This document shows, one piece after another, positions 1 to 8,946 of a stretch of DNA of 64,000 bases (positions within the stretch are counted from its first letter, which is position 1; every line of letters begins with the position of its first letter). A program made the translations under genes and the position numbers. The notes under the pieces are model-generated. The model was not told where the DNA came from, did no database searches, and saw only the letters and a list, made by a program, of their open reading frames with translations. This DNA comes from Nakamurella flava (GTDB lineage Bacteria > Actinomycetota > Actinomycetes > Mycobacteriales > Nakamurellaceae): positions 62,001 through 126,000 of the forward strand of contig NZ_SZZH01000006.1 of the NCBI RefSeq assembly GCF_005298075.1. Direction: 5' to 3'.

Positions 1-781
1 CCACCCCGGCCGCGCTGGACAGGTGCACGATGTGGGTGCGGCAGCCCGTCGCCGCGGCGGTCTCGACGCACCGTTGCACGGCGCTGCTCTCGGCGGTGTC
101 CGGCCGGGAGGCGACGAACGCGGCGTAGCTGCGGCCCTGCGGGGTGGGCGCGGTGTGCAGCACCGCCGGATCCTCGGCGTGCACCAGCAGCAGCCCCCCG
201 ACCCCGGCGATCACCTCCATCGCCGCCTTCAGCTCGGCCGCGTCGACCGGCGGGAACTCGGGGACGCCGGAGTCCTGCAGGAAACACTTCACCCCGAACA
301 CCCCGGCGGCGAACAGCTCCGGCAGGTCGTCGAGGTTGGTCGGGACGCAGCCGCCCCAGAACCCGGTGTCCACCCGGCAGCACCCCCGGGCGGCGGCCCG
401 CTTGGTGGCCAGCGCGGCCGCCGTCAGGGTCGGCGGCAGCGAGTTCAACGGCATGTCGATGACGGTGGTCACGCCGCCGTGCGCGGCCGCCAGGGTGGCC
501 GAGTCGAAGCCCTCCCACTCGGTGCGCCCCGGCTCGTTGATGTGCACGTGGGTATCGACCAAACCCGGGATCAGCACCTCGTCGGCGGCCAGGGTGACGG
601 TGCGCCCGGCGCTGACCGGGCTGCCCGGGGCCGCCAGGGCGACGATGCGACCCAGCCGGACGTGGACGTCGACCGCCTGCTCCCGGCCGTCGATCAGGGC
701 GCGCGGGGCCTGGATCACCAGATCGACCGGGTGGTCGTCCGGAGTGACGACAGGGCGGGAGAACGTGTGCGCGGGGCTCAT
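1..781 (-). CDS. allB: allantoinase, N-terminal part (3' end beyond window)
   Basis: Predicted to hydrolyse allantoin to allantoate in purine-nitrogen use. About 260 N-terminal codons are present; the gene runs off the left edge. The metal-binding HVH motif (H78, H80, in DTHVHINEPGRTEWEGF), a candidate carboxylated lysine K163 in GVKCFLQDSG, H199 in LLVHAED and H251 in THIVHLSSA fit the cyclic amidohydrolase fold. The NEPG..EWEGF signature separates allantoinase from dihydroorotase and hydantoinase. The ATG at 781 lies 6 bases after a TACTCC element, so it may be leaderless. It follows the oxidoreductase at 818-1663 on the same strand with a 36-base gap. Confidence 0.88.
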   Translation of the reverse strand, partial: MSPAHTFSRPVVTPDDHPVDLVIQAPRALIDGREQAVDVHVRLGRIVALAAPGSPVSAGRTVTLAADEVLIPGLVDTHVHINEPGRTEWEGFDSATLAAAHGGVTTVIDMPLNSLPPTLTAAALATKRAAARGCCRVDTGFWGGCVPTNLDDLPELFAAGVFGVKCFLQDSGVPEFPPVDAAELKAAMEVIAGVGGLLLVHAEDPAVLHTAPTPQGRSYAAFVASRPDTAESSAVQRCVETAAATGCRTHIVHLSSAAGV

Positions 782-817
782 GGGTTCGGAGTATGCCCCC
801 GTTGCCGGGCCCGGGCG

Positions 818-1663
818 TCAGCTGCTCAGCCGCAGGGCCTCCGCCAGGGCGCGCACTCCGGCCGACCGGGCCGCCTCGTCCCCGTCACCACCCGGGGTGA
901 GCACCTGTGCGCACACGTGGTCGGCGCCCGCGGCCAGGTGCTCGTCCAGACCGGCGGCGAGGGTCTGTGCATCCCCGTGCCGGGCCAGGGCGTCGATCAA
1001 CGCGTCGCTCCCGCCGCCCGCCACGTCGGCGTCCGACCATCCCAACCGCTGCAGGTTCCGGCGGTAGTTGACCCGCTCCAGGTAGTAGGCGGCGGTCGGC
1101 CGGGCCAGCTCGCGGGCCCGCCGCGGATCGGTGTCCAGCACCACCTTCTGCTCCGGCGCGAGAAGCGGCCCGGTGCCCAGGGTCTCGCGGGCCAGGCGGG
1201 TGTGTTCGGGCGTCGTGAAGTACGGGTGGGCGCCGACCGCCCGCTCCCCCGACAACCGCAGCACCCGCGGCCCCAGCGCGGCGAGCACCCGCCCCGACGC
1301 CGGCACCCCCGCTTCGTCGAGCTCGTCCAGGTAGTCGACGATCGTCGCGTAGGGGGTGCGGTACTCGGCGGTCGACTCCCGGTGGCCGATCCCAACCCCG
1401 AGCAGGAACCGCGCGCCGAACCGGTCGGCCAGCCGGTGATGGGCCGCCGCGGCCTCCGCCGCCGGGGTCGCCCACATGTTCACGACCCCGGTGGCCACCA
1501 CGATCCGGTCGGTGGCGGCCAGCAGCGCCTCCACCTCGGCCAGGTCGCCGCCCGGCGACGCACCGACCCACAACGTCCCGTAGCCGAGTTCCTCGACCTG
1601 ACGGGCGAAGTCGGGCGACACGTCCTGCTTGCGGATCCAGATGCCGTACCGGCCGAGTTCCAT
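818..1663 (-). CDS. LLM-class F420-dependent oxidoreductase
   Basis: 281 residues of a luciferase-like (beta/alpha)8 monooxygenase. It has the family pattern of a short N-terminal strand, GYGTLWVG, a conserved RIVVATGVVNMWATP stretch and FLLGVGIGHRES, and resembles the TIGR03620-type actinobacterial F420-dependent oxidoreductases. The substrate cannot be read from the sequence. The start is preceded by a purine-rich tract (AAAGAAAGAAGA on the coding strand). It lies 57 bases downstream of the AsnC regulator and 36 bases upstream of allantoinase on the same strand, so a role in purine or ureide breakdown is possible but unproven. Confidence 0.85.
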   Translation of the reverse strand: MELGRYGIWIRKQDVSPDFARQVEELGYGTLWVGASPGGDLAEVEALLAATDRIVVATGVVNMWATPAAEAAAAHHRLADRFGARFLLGVGIGHRESTAEYRTPYATIVDYLDELDEAGVPASGRVLAALGPRVLRLSGERAVGAHPYFTTPEHTRLARETLGTGPLLAPEQKVVLDTDPRRARELARPTAAYYLERVNYRRNLQRLGWSDADVAGGGSDALIDALARHGDAQTLAAGLDEHLAAGADHVCAQVLTPGGDGDEAARSAGVRALAEALRLSS

Positions 1664-1720
1664 GGCGGTGTCTTCTTTCTTTCTCGATGGGTCGGGCGCA
1701 GGCGTCGGGGGCGGTCCGGC

Positions 1721-2179
1721 TCAGGCCGGGTGCACGGGCCGGCCGGTCAGCGGACTGGAGTAGACGACGCTGGTCGCGATGTTCCCCAACGTCGCCAGCC
1801 GACCGGTGATCCGTTCCAGGTCGCGCATCGACCGGGCCAGGGTCTTGAGGACGAAACAGTCCTCGCCGGTGACGTGATGGGCCTCGACGATCTCCGGGGT
1901 GCTGTCGAGCAGGTCGTGGAACGGCTTGTAGTTGCCCGACCGGTACGCCAACCGCACGAACGCCATCACCGGATACCCGAGCGCCTCCGGATCGAGGCGG
2001 GCGGTGTACCCGGTGATCACGCCGGTCTCGGTCAGCCGGCGCAGCCGTTCGGCCGTGGCGCTGGCCGACAGGTTCACCGCCCGGCCGAGATCAGCGGTGC
2101 TCGTCCGCCCGTCGCGCTGGACGTGCTCGAGGATGCGGTGATCGGTGGCATCCAGCTCGGGCCGGGGATCACGCGCCAT
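1721..2179 (-). CDS. Lrp/AsnC-family transcriptional regulator
   Basis: 152 residues. An N-terminal helix-turn-helix (LDATDHRILEHVQRDGRTS through SATAERLRRL) is followed by an AsnC-type ligand-binding domain (VMAFVRLAY, VEAHHVTGEDCFVLK, GNIATSVVYSS). The family binds amino acids or related small molecules and acts as octamers. The ATG at 2179 is favoured over longer in-frame extensions because homology begins there. A TAGATT element sits 7 bases upstream (2187-2192), which predicts a leaderless transcript. It is divergent from the rhodanese gene at 2273, and the 93-base gap must hold both promoters. Confidence 0.9.
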   Translation of the reverse strand: MARDPRPELDATDHRILEHVQRDGRTSTADLGRAVNLSASATAERLRRLTETGVITGYTARLDPEALGYPVMAFVRLAYRSGNYKPFHDLLDSTPEIVEAHHVTGEDCFVLKTLARSMRDLERITGRLATLGNIATSVVYSSPLTGRPVHPA

Positions 2180-2186
2180 GAACCGG

Positions 2187-2192
2187 AATCTA
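2187..2192 (-). promoter_or_regulatory. -10 element of the AsnC gene
   Basis: TAGATT on the minus strand, 7 bases before the ATG at 2179. The spacing fits a leaderless transcript. No convincing -35 was found. Confidence 0.5.
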
Positions 2193-2272
2193 CCGTCGAT
2201 CCACCGGCCGTTCCCCGGAAGGGCAGTCGTTGGCGTCTGCCCGTCGCGGCCGTCCTCGGGTGGGATCGGGAC

Positions 2273-2695
2273 ATGACCACCGCAGCCCGGTTCTTCGCCG
2301 ACCGCCTCCGCTTCCAGACCGACCCGGCCGATCTCGCCGCAGCCCGCGCCCGCGGCGACCGGCCGCTGGTGATCGACGTCCGTACCCGGGCCGCCTGGCA
2401 GCAGGGCCGGCTTCCGGACGCCGTCCCCGTCCCGTTGTCCGACCTGGCCGAACGGATCGGCGCGATCGCCCCCGACCGGACCGCGGACCTGGTCGTGTAC
2501 TGCTGGGGCCCCGGCTGCAACGGGAGCACCCGCGCCGGCCTGCTGCTGGCCGAGCTCGGCTACACCCGGGTGCGCGAACTCCTCGGTGGGTTCGAGTACT
2601 GGGCGCGCGAGGGGTTCGCCGTCGTCGTCGGCGACGAGCAGAACGCACGCCGGGAGCGCCGGGCGCCCGACCCGTTGACCGCGCCCGCCCCCTGA
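2273..2695 (+). CDS. rhodanese-like domain protein
   Basis: 140 residues forming a single rhodanese domain: LVIDVRTRAAWQQGRLPDAVPVP, then an active-site loop YCWGPGCNGSTRAG with a candidate catalytic cysteine, then LLAELGYTRVRELLGGFEYW. The CWGPGCN loop differs from the usual CRTGxRS type. It lies divergent from an AsnC/Lrp gene, an arrangement I recall from other bacteria. It probably moves sulfur (persulfide), but the acceptor is unknown. The ATG at 2273 is preceded by a GGGATCGGGAC stretch. Longer upstream open frame is an artefact of high GC and overlaps the AsnC gene. Confidence 0.85.
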   Translation: MTTAARFFADRLRFQTDPADLAAARARGDRPLVIDVRTRAAWQQGRLPDAVPVPLSDLAERIGAIAPDRTADLVVYCWGPGCNGSTRAGLLLAELGYTRVRELLGGFEYWAREGFAVVVGDEQNARRERRAPDPLTAPAP

Positions 2696-2816
2696 CTGCA
2701 CCGGTAGCCGGGCGGACTCCCCGAATTTGGGGACGTTTCGACCCTCAGATCGGGGCTGCCCGCCCACCCCCGGTCGTCCGCAGGATGCGACGGACCGACA
2801 TCCTGGGGGAGCTCTC

Positions 2817-4520
2817 ATGCGTCAGACCGCCGCCGCATCCGTCTGCCCGTTCACCGGCCACGCCGCACCGGCACCGTCCGTCACCGACTCGACCGGGCGG
2901 CACACCGGGGGCACGCTGCGGCGCCGCACCTTCCTGAACGGTGTGGTCGCCACGGTGGCGACCGCGGCACTGGCCACCGTCGATCTGCTGGGCGCGGTGC
3001 CGGCAGCCGCCGCCGGCCGGCGGGCCCTGAAGGGGTCGCACGGCCGGGGGCTGCGCGGGATGGACATCGTGACCCGGTACGGCCGCGACAAGGAGGCCCG
3101 TTTCGGTCTGATGTTCAAGAAGCTGCCGGCCTACGCTCCGAGCGACAGCCTGCTGCGCGGGATGGCCCGACAGATGAACGACGGCAAGGCCCCCCTGTCG
3201 GACGTCAAGAACAGCGACGTCGCCTTCGACACCTCGATGCCGGCCGGCTACATCTACTTCGGCCAGTTCGTCGACCACGACATCACCCTGGACCGGACGC
3301 CGCTGACCCAGCAGAAGCAGGACACGTCGGCGATGGTCAACTTCGACACCCCGCGTTTCGACCTCGGCAGCGTCTACGGCGGTGGGCCCGCGGCCAACCC
3401 CGAGCTGTACGACCCGGCCCGGCCCGGCTACCTGCTGACGTCGGTCCACGACGGACTCACCGACCTGCCGCGGGACGAGGTCGGCGCCGCCTACCTCGGC
3501 GATCCCCGCAACGACGAGAACCTCATCGTCGCCCAGCTGCACACCGTCTTCCTGCGGCTGCACAACCGCTTCATGGACGCCGGGATGACTTTCGAGCAGG
3601 CCCGGCGACAGACCCGGTGGCACTTCCAGTGGGTGATCGTGCACGACTACCTGCCGCGGATCGTCGGTCAGGCCGCGGTGGACGCGCTGCTGGTACGTCG
3701 GGGCAACGGCACGTGGACCACCACCAACGCCTTCTACAAGCCCCGGAACGCCGCCCGGCCCTACATCCCGCTCGAGTTCTCCGGCGCCGCCTTCCGTTTC
3801 GGGCATTCGCAGATCCGCGCCGAGTACGAGGTCCAGGACGGTCACACCGTCCCGATCTTCGCGCCGGACGGCTACGAGGACCTGCGGGGCCACCGCCGGA
3901 TCCCGGCCGACCTGTGGATCGACTGGAACTACTTCTTCGACATCCCGGGCCTGTCCGCGCCGGACGACCGCAACCAGGCCCGCCGTATCGACCCGCAGTT
4001 GTCGCTGCCGCTGTCCACCCTGCCGTCGACCGTGGTCGCACCCACCGCGGGCGCCATCGTGGCCCTGGCCGAACGGAACCTGTTGCGCGGCAAACGTCTC
4101 GGGCTGCCCAGCGGTCAGGAGGTGGCCGCCGCCATGGGGATCGCCCCCCTCACCAACGCCGAGTTGGGGGTGGCGGGCACCGGCTGGAAGAACCGGGCGC
4201 CGCTGTGGTTCTACGTCCTCCGGGAGGCCGAACTGGGCGGCGGACAGCAGCTCGGCCCGGTCGGCGGCCGGATCGTGGCCGAGGTGCTGCTGGGCCTGCT
4301 CGTCCTGGACAAGACCTCGTACCTGAACGCCGACCCCGGTTTCGATCCCGGCCCCGGGTTCGGGATGGGCGCGCTCATCCTCCGGGCGGACGCGTTCGAT
4401 CCGCGCGGCCGTTCGCCTCAGCCCCCGGACCCGGAACCGGTCGACCCGGACCCCGTCCCGGAGGCGCCGGCGGACGCCGGCAACCCGGAGGCCACCGACC
4501 CGCTGCCCGGGGACGTCTAG
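2817..4520 (+). CDS. exported animal-type haem peroxidase
   Basis: 567 residues. A twin-arginine signal (LRRRTFLNGVV, about residues 34-44) and a hydrophobic stretch ending AAAA predict export by Tat. The body is an animal haem-dependent peroxidase: distal-side motif GQFVDHDITLD (about 148-158) with the distal histidine, QLHTVFLRLHNRF with the conserved Arg and His-Asn, and AFRFGHS (about 325-331) with the proximal haem histidine. The C-terminal 40 residues are Pro/Asp/Glu-rich and probably disordered. The ATG at 2817 has a GGGGGA ribosome site 7 bases upstream and is preferred to an in-frame start at 2727. It likely oxidises halides or phenols outside the cell; the true substrate is unknown. 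Confidence 0.9.
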   Translation: MRQTAAASVCPFTGHAAPAPSVTDSTGRHTGGTLRRRTFLNGVVATVATAALATVDLLGAVPAAAAGRRALKGSHGRGLRGMDIVTRYGRDKEARFGLMFKKLPAYAPSDSLLRGMARQMNDGKAPLSDVKNSDVAFDTSMPAGYIYFGQFVDHDITLDRTPLTQQKQDTSAMVNFDTPRFDLGSVYGGGPAANPELYDPARPGYLLTSVHDGLTDLPRDEVGAAYLGDPRNDENLIVAQLHTVFLRLHNRFMDAGMTFEQARRQTRWHFQWVIVHDYLPRIVGQAAVDALLVRRGNGTWTTTNAFYKPRNAARPYIPLEFSGAAFRFGHSQIRAEYEVQDGHTVPIFAPDGYEDLRGHRRIPADLWIDWNYFFDIPGLSAPDDRNQARRIDPQLSLPLSTLPSTVVAPTAGAIVALAERNLLRGKRLGLPSGQEVAAAMGIAPLTNAELGVAGTGWKNRAPLWFYVLREAELGGGQQLGPVGGRIVAEVLLGLLVLDKTSYLNADPGFDPGPGFGMGALILRADAFDPRGRSPQPPDPEPVDPDPVPEAPADAGNPEATDPLPGDV

Positions 4521-4581
4521 AGCCAACGAAAGCGGGCGGAAGGCGCGGGAGGCCCAGAAGGGGACGTCGGTGACGGCGGCG

Positions 4582-5631
4582 TCAGGCCCAGGGCCAGTGG
4601 TACGGCTCGGGATCGAGCAGTTTGACAAAGGTCCGGGCCGGGGCCAGCAACTGCTCCGAGTCGATGGGCTCGCCGAGTTCCCGGCTCAGGCGCAACGCCC
4701 GGTCCCAGCTCAGGGTGCGGGAGATCGGCGCCAGCCGCACCGCGGCGTCCAGGGTCGCGCGCAGGTCCTCCCCGCACGCCGACCCGGCGAAGCCCTCCAG
4801 GTAGGCGTCGCGGGTCTCGGTGAACAGCTTCTCGTCCCTGCTCACGTGCCGCAGGTAGCCGAGCGGCAGCTGCACCGCCGCGAAGGGATGGGCGATGCTG
4901 GCATCACCCCAGTCGTAGAAGCGGGGGCTGCCCCCGCCGAGGAGCACGTTCCCCGGGTGCAGGTCGTTGTGGTCGACCGACGGCCGCAGCGCCGACCGCT
5001 CCAGCACCCGGACCGGGGCAAGCAGCTCCTCACGTCGCCGGTTGATCTGCGCGAGTTGCCCGCGCAGCAGCACCAGATCCTTCCGATCAGGATCGCCGCA
5101 CGCGGTCGCGGCGTCGATGACCGCGCGGCGGGCGGCGAGCAACGCGTCTCCGAAACTGCGCCGCAGGTTGCTGGGTCGCAGGTCCGGCACCCCGGCCGCG
5201 ACCAGGGCACACGAGTCGGGGGTGACCGCCCGCTGCAGCCGGCCGTACTCCAGGATCGCCGCGGCCAGGGCCCCCGCCGGGTCGTCGGCCGCCTCCGCGA
5301 TCGGCGCGCCACCGTCCGGCAGCAGCAACCAGCCCCGGTCGGGGTCGACGGCCAGGGGTGCGACGACCGCGGGGGCGTGCCGCTGGGCGACGACGCTGGT
5401 CACCGTCGCCTCGTACCGGGTCGCCGGGGCACTCGACTTGAACCACACCCAGTCGCCGCGCGAACCCGGCGACCGGGGGAACCACGAGGCGACCGGCAGC
5501 CGCAGCACCGTGCCCCAGGGGCGGACCCGGGACTCCAACACCGGACCGACCCGCACCGGGCCGTCCGCAGCCGGCCCGGCCAGGTCCGCCAACCGGTCGT
5601 CCACCCAGGAAAGGATGGCCTCGTTCATCAA
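4582..5631 (-). CDS. aminoglycoside phosphotransferase-fold kinase-like protein
   Basis: 349 residues with the APH/choline-kinase C-lobe: VDHNDLHPGNVLL (about 217-229), the Brenner-type catalytic loop with Asp and Asn, and FYDWGDASIAHPF (about 237-249), the DxD-like metal-binding segment with a single Asp before WGD. An N-terminal nucleotide-binding lobe is less clear (WVWFKSSAPATRYEATVT). The family phosphorylates small hydroxylated molecules, and the similarity does not imply antibiotic resistance. It sits 133 bases downstream of serS on the same strand and is convergent with the peroxidase gene. Two adjacent ATG codons make the start uncertain by one residue. Confidence 0.8.
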   Translation of the reverse strand: MMNEAILSWVDDRLADLAGPAADGPVRVGPVLESRVRPWGTVLRLPVASWFPRSPGSRGDWVWFKSSAPATRYEATVTSVVAQRHAPAVVAPLAVDPDRGWLLLPDGGAPIAEAADDPAGALAAAILEYGRLQRAVTPDSCALVAAGVPDLRPSNLRRSFGDALLAARRAVIDAATACGDPDRKDLVLLRGQLAQINRRREELLAPVRVLERSALRPSVDHNDLHPGNVLLGGGSPRFYDWGDASIAHPFAAVQLPLGYLRHVSRDEKLFTETRDAYLEGFAGSACGEDLRATLDAAVRLAPISRTLSWDRALRLSRELGEPIDSEQLLAPARTFVKLLDPEPYHWPWA

Positions 5632-5764
5632 CGCCTGCCTCGTACTCCGTCCGCCCCACCGGCGGTCCGCCGATCAAGTTCCCCCGGTGTCGTCCCCCAT
5701 TCACCCCGGTCCCGACGACGCCGCGACCGACCACCGATCGCGTGACCGGCGCAGACAGGACCGA

Positions 5765-7027
5765 TCAGACCGGTTCGAGGACCTCGAGGCCGCCCAGGCC
5801 GGGCCGCAACGCCGGCGGGACGACGACCGAGCCGTCCGGCTGCTGGTGGTTCTCCAGGATGGCGACCAACCACCGCGTGGTGGCCAGGGTGCCGTTCAGG
5901 GTGGCCGCGATCTGCGGTTTCCCGTCGTCGTCGCGGTAGCGGATGTTCAGCCGGCGGGCCTGGAACGTCGTGCAGTTCGACGTCGACGTCAGCTCCCGGT
6001 AGGCCGACTGGCTCGGCACCCAGGCTTCGCAGTCGAACTTGCGGGCCGCCGACGAACCCAGGTCCCCGGCCGCCGTGTCGATCACCCGATAGGGGACGTC
6101 GATGGCGGCCAGCATCTCCTCCTCGAAGGCGAGCAGCCGCTCGTGCTCGGCGAACGAGTCCTCCGGCCGGCAGTACGAGAACATCTCGATCTTCTCGAAC
6201 TGGTGCACGCGGATGATGCCGCGGGTGTCCTTGCCGTAGGACCCGGCCTCCCGCCGGAAGCAGGACGACCAGCCGGCGTACCGCAGCGGCTGGCCGGCCG
6301 GCAGGGTCAGGATCTCGTCGGAGTGGTACGCCGCCAACGGCACCTCCGACGTCCCGACCAGATACAGGTCGTCGGCCTCCAGGCGATAGATCTCCGCCGC
6401 GTGTGCCCCCAGGAAACCGGTGCCCTCCATCGACTCCGGCTTGACCAGCACGGGCGGGACCATCGGGATGAGGCCGTGGCCGATGGCCGTGTTCATGGCC
6501 AGGTTGAGCAGCGACCACTGCAACCGCGCGCCGATCCCCCGCAGGAAGAAGAACCGGGCGCCCGACACCTTGGCGCCGCGCTCCATGTCGATGGCCTGCA
6601 GGCCCTCGCCGATGGCCAGGTGGTCACGGACCTCGAAGTCGAACTCACGGGGCGTCCCGACGTGCTTGAGGACGACGAAGTCCTCCTCGCCCCCGGGCGG
6701 GGCGCCCTCGATGAGGTTGGGGACGGCGAACTGCGCGGCCCGCAGCGACTCGTTGGCCGTCGCTTCGGCCGCCTCGGCCGCCTTCACCGCGGCGGACATC
6801 TCCTTGCCCCGCTCCAGCAGCGCCGGCCGGTCCTCCTTTGTCGCCTTCCCGATCGTCCGGCCGAACGCCTTCTGCTCGGCCCGCAGGGAGTCGGCGGTGG
6901 CGACGGCGGCTCGACGGGCCGCGTCCGCGGCCAGCAGCCGGTCGACGCCCGCCGGATCGGCGCCACGGGCCAGCTGGGAGGTGCGGGCGAGTTCGGGATC
7001 CTCACGGACGATGCGCAGGTCGATCAC
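5765..7027 (-). CDS. serS: seryl-tRNA synthetase
   Basis: 420 residues, the normal length. The N-terminal coiled-coil arm covers about residues 25-110. The class II catalytic core has motif 2 ([21 protein letters not shown]) and motif 3 (with [14 protein letters not shown]). It charges tRNA-Ser and tRNA-Sec with serine in the cytoplasm. The GTG start at 7027 lies 7 bases after a TAGGCT -10 element whose bases overlap the stop codon of the small gene upstream, so serS probably has its own leaderless transcript. Confidence 0.97.
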   Translation of the reverse strand: MIDLRIVREDPELARTSQLARGADPAGVDRLLAADAARRAAVATADSLRAEQKAFGRTIGKATKEDRPALLERGKEMSAAVKAAEAAEATANESLRAAQFAVPNLIEGAPPGGEEDFVVLKHVGTPREFDFEVRDHLAIGEGLQAIDMERGAKVSGARFFFLRGIGARLQWSLLNLAMNTAIGHGLIPMVPPVLVKPESMEGTGFLGAHAAEIYRLEADDLYLVGTSEVPLAAYHSDEILTLPAGQPLRYAGWSSCFRREAGSYGKDTRGIIRVHQFEKIEMFSYCRPEDSFAEHERLLAFEEEMLAAIDVPYRVIDTAAGDLGSSAARKFDCEAWVPSQSAYRELTSTSNCTTFQARRLNIRYRDDDGKPQIAATLNGTLATTRWLVAILENHQQPDGSVVVPPALRPGLGGLEVLEPV

Positions 7028-7034
7028 GCCGACC

Positions 7035-7040
7035 AGCCTA
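7035..7040 (-). promoter_or_regulatory. -10 element of serS
   Basis: TAGGCT on the minus strand, 7 bases before the serS GTG. Its first three bases are the TAG stop codon of the gene at 7038-7364. Confidence 0.6.
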
Positions 7041-7364
7041 GAACCCGACCGGGACCGCCCTGCTCACCTGGCGCTGCTCCACCACCGGAACGGCCGGCAA
7101 CGGCGGGACACTGATGAACGTGCGCGCCACCCGACGCAGCAGGACGGCCGACGCGGCCGGCAGTTGGGTCCCGTCATCCCAGGCATCGCACAACATCCGG
7201 AAGACGTCCGCCGTGGGCACGACCGCCTCGCCGTCGAACCCGGCGTCGTCCCACGCCTCGACGTAGGCGCTCGAGCGGAACTGCCGCACCCGCGCCCACC
7301 AGCGGTGGCCGTCCACGATGGCCGAACGGGACACCGGCTGGCCCCACATCGTCGATGTCATCAT
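7038..7364 (-). CDS. small protein of unknown function
   Basis: 108 codons with composition unlike a random frame ([23 protein letters not shown]). I do not recognise the family. It ends 10 bases before serS on the same strand. There is no signal peptide or membrane segment. Two neighbouring ATG codons begin the frame, and no clear ribosome site is visible. It may be a real short gene or a chance frame in high-GC DNA. Confidence 0.45.
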   Translation of the reverse strand: MMTSTMWGQPVSRSAIVDGHRWWARVRQFRSSAYVEAWDDAGFDGEAVVPTADVFRMLCDAWDDGTQLPAASAVLLRRVARTFISVPPLPAVPVVEQRQVSRAVPVGF

Positions 7365-7527
7365 CGGGGGTCACCCGCCTTCGCAGGGCGATCGCGGCAG
7401 CCGACCGTGCCGATGGCCCGGTGCCGGAACCGATCCGCCCCGACAACCGACCGGCCCCGCCGCTTCAGCGTCGCGGCCGACGGTGACGGACGTGCTAACG
7501 GCATCGCACGATCGGGTGAACACCTGC

Positions 7528-7875
7528 TCAGGCCCACCCCAGCTCGTCGAGCCGGTCGTCGTCGATCCCGAAGTGATGGGCGACCTCGTGGATCACCGTG
7601 GTCGCGACCTGGTCGCGGGCCTCGTCCACGGTGTGCGCCATCGCCAGGATCGGCCGCCGATAGATGGTGATCGTGTCCGGGAGGTACCCGGCGTAGGTCG
7701 AGGTCCGTTCCGTCAGCGCCACCCCGTGGTACAGCCCGTAGAGGTTCTCCGTCGGGTGCCGGTCCTCGACGAGGACCACCACGTTGTCCATCGCCCGGGT
7801 GAACTCCTCGGGGATGAGGTCGAGCGCCTCGCCGACCAGGTCGTCGAAAGCGGCGTGGGACAGCTCGAGGGGCAC
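7528..7875 (-). CDS. zincin-like metallopeptidase family protein
   Basis: 115 residues. The HExxH zinc signature is present as VIHEVAHHFGIDDDRLDELGW near the C-terminus, matching the small actinobacterial 'metallopeptidase family' (PF06262-like) proteins, whose substrate is unknown. The GTG at 7875 is preferred because it precedes the conserved start (PLELSHAAFDDLV) and sits 6 bases after a CAGAAT element. It is divergent from the PfkB kinase. Homologues are neighbours of serS and pheA in Mycobacterium as I recall (Rv3836). Confidence 0.85.
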   Translation of the reverse strand: MPLELSHAAFDDLVGEALDLIPEEFTRAMDNVVVLVEDRHPTENLYGLYHGVALTERTSTYAGYLPDTITIYRRPILAMAHTVDEARDQVATTVIHEVAHHFGIDDDRLDELGWA

Positions 7876-7881
7876 CGCCCC

Positions 7882-7887
7882 ATTCTG
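7882..7887 (-). promoter_or_regulatory. -10 element of the zincin gene
   Basis: CAGAAT on the minus strand, 6 bases before the GTG at 7875. It fits the leaderless spacing but lacks the initial T. Confidence 0.4.
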
Positions 7888-7930
7888 CCCACAACGTCGG
7901 ACCGGCCCGGCGGCCCTCGCGGGCGACCGA

Positions 7931-7936
7931 TAGTCT
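7931..7936 (+). promoter_or_regulatory. -10 element of the PfkB kinase gene
   Basis: TAGTCT, giving a predicted leader of about 35 bases that includes a GGGAG ribosome site (7967-7971) 6 bases before the GTG at 7978. Confidence 0.45.
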
Positions 7937-7977
7937 GCGGGACCCGACCAGCTGACTCGATTCTCCGGGAGCGTGCC

Positions 7978-8934
7978 GTGCCGACGATCGCCGTGGTGGG
8001 AGAAGTGGTGGCCGACGCGGTGCTGCCTCCGGGCGGCGTCGTCGACGGGGCCGCGCACCTGACCGTCCACCCCGGTGGTGGGCCCGCCAACACCGCCGTC
8101 GCCCTGGCCCGGCTGGGCACCACCGCCCGGTTCGCCGGCCGGCTCTCCGGCGGCGCACTGGGCGCGCTGTGCCGGGCCAAGCTGGAGGAGTCCGGGGTCG
8201 ACCTGTCGGCGTCCGAGGCCGCGATCGAGCCGGCCACCCTGGCCATCGCCCGACTCGATGCCTCCGGGGCGGCCAGCTACGAGTTCTACGTCGACGGCAC
8301 CGCCGACTGGGCGTGGACGGACGAGAGCCTTGCCCCGCTCGTCGACGGCCCGTTCACCTCGACCCCGCCGGTCGCCCTGCACACCGGCACCCTCGCGCTC
8401 GCCCTGCAGCCGTCGGGCATGGTCATCGAACGGCTGCTGGCCCGGGCCCGCGCCCAGCTCACCGTGTCGATCGACCCGAACCTGCGCACCCTGCTGGTCC
8501 CGGTCGCCTCCTACCGGCTGTGGATCGACCGGTGGGCCGCGCTCGCCGACATCGTCCGGCTCTCCGAGGACGACCTCGACCAGCTGTGGCCCGGGTGGAC
8601 GCCCGAGCAGGCGGCCCGCCACCTGCACCAGTGCGGCGTCCCGCTGGCCGTCGTCTCGCTGGGCGCCCAGGGCGCCTACGCCTCGCTCCGGGGCGAGGCC
8701 GTCCGGGTCCCGATCGCCCCGACCACGCTGGTGGACACCGTCGGGGCGGGCGACTCGTTCCACGGCGGGCTGCTGCACCACCTCGCCGAATCCGGCCACC
8801 TCGGCGGCCGGCTCGAATCGCTCTCCCTGGACGGTCTGCGCAACGCCCTGACCTTCGCCTCCCGGGTCTCGGCCGTCACCTGCTCGCGGGCCGGGGCGAA
8901 CCCGCCGTGGGCGCAGGAGCTCAACCCGGCCTGA
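7978..8934 (+). CDS. PfkB-family carbohydrate kinase
   Basis: 318 residues of the ribokinase/PfkB fold. It has the N-terminal GGGPANTAVALARLGTTARFAGRL motif, the C-terminal signature DTVGAGDSFHGGLLHHL with the catalytic Asp and anion hole GAGD, and the substrate-side EFYVDGTADW stretch. It transfers ATP phosphate to a sugar, probably a fructose, ribose or 2-keto-3-deoxygluconate type; the substrate is not readable. The GTG at 7978 starts directly at the conserved IAVVGEV strand and has a GGGAG ribosome site. The next gene is convergent, 12 bases away. Confidence 0.9.
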   Translation: MPTIAVVGEVVADAVLPPGGVVDGAAHLTVHPGGGPANTAVALARLGTTARFAGRLSGGALGALCRAKLEESGVDLSASEAAIEPATLAIARLDASGAASYEFYVDGTADWAWTDESLAPLVDGPFTSTPPVALHTGTLALALQPSGMVIERLLARARAQLTVSIDPNLRTLLVPVASYRLWIDRWAALADIVRLSEDDLDQLWPGWTPEQAARHLHQCGVPLAVVSLGAQGAYASLRGEAVRVPIAPTTLVDTVGAGDSFHGGLLHHLAESGHLGGRLESLSLDGLRNALTFASRVSAVTCSRAGANPPWAQELNPA

Positions 8935-8946
8935 CGACGGCCGGAG

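Noticed and set aside
23-2695. An 890-codon plus-strand frame
   Set aside because: Only the last 140 codons are a real rhodanese; the rest is antisense to allantoinase, the F420-type oxidoreductase and AsnC.
4582-5631. Aminoglycoside resistance gene
   Set aside because: The APH fold is shared by many small-molecule kinases; there is no close resemblance to known resistance enzymes and no mobile context.
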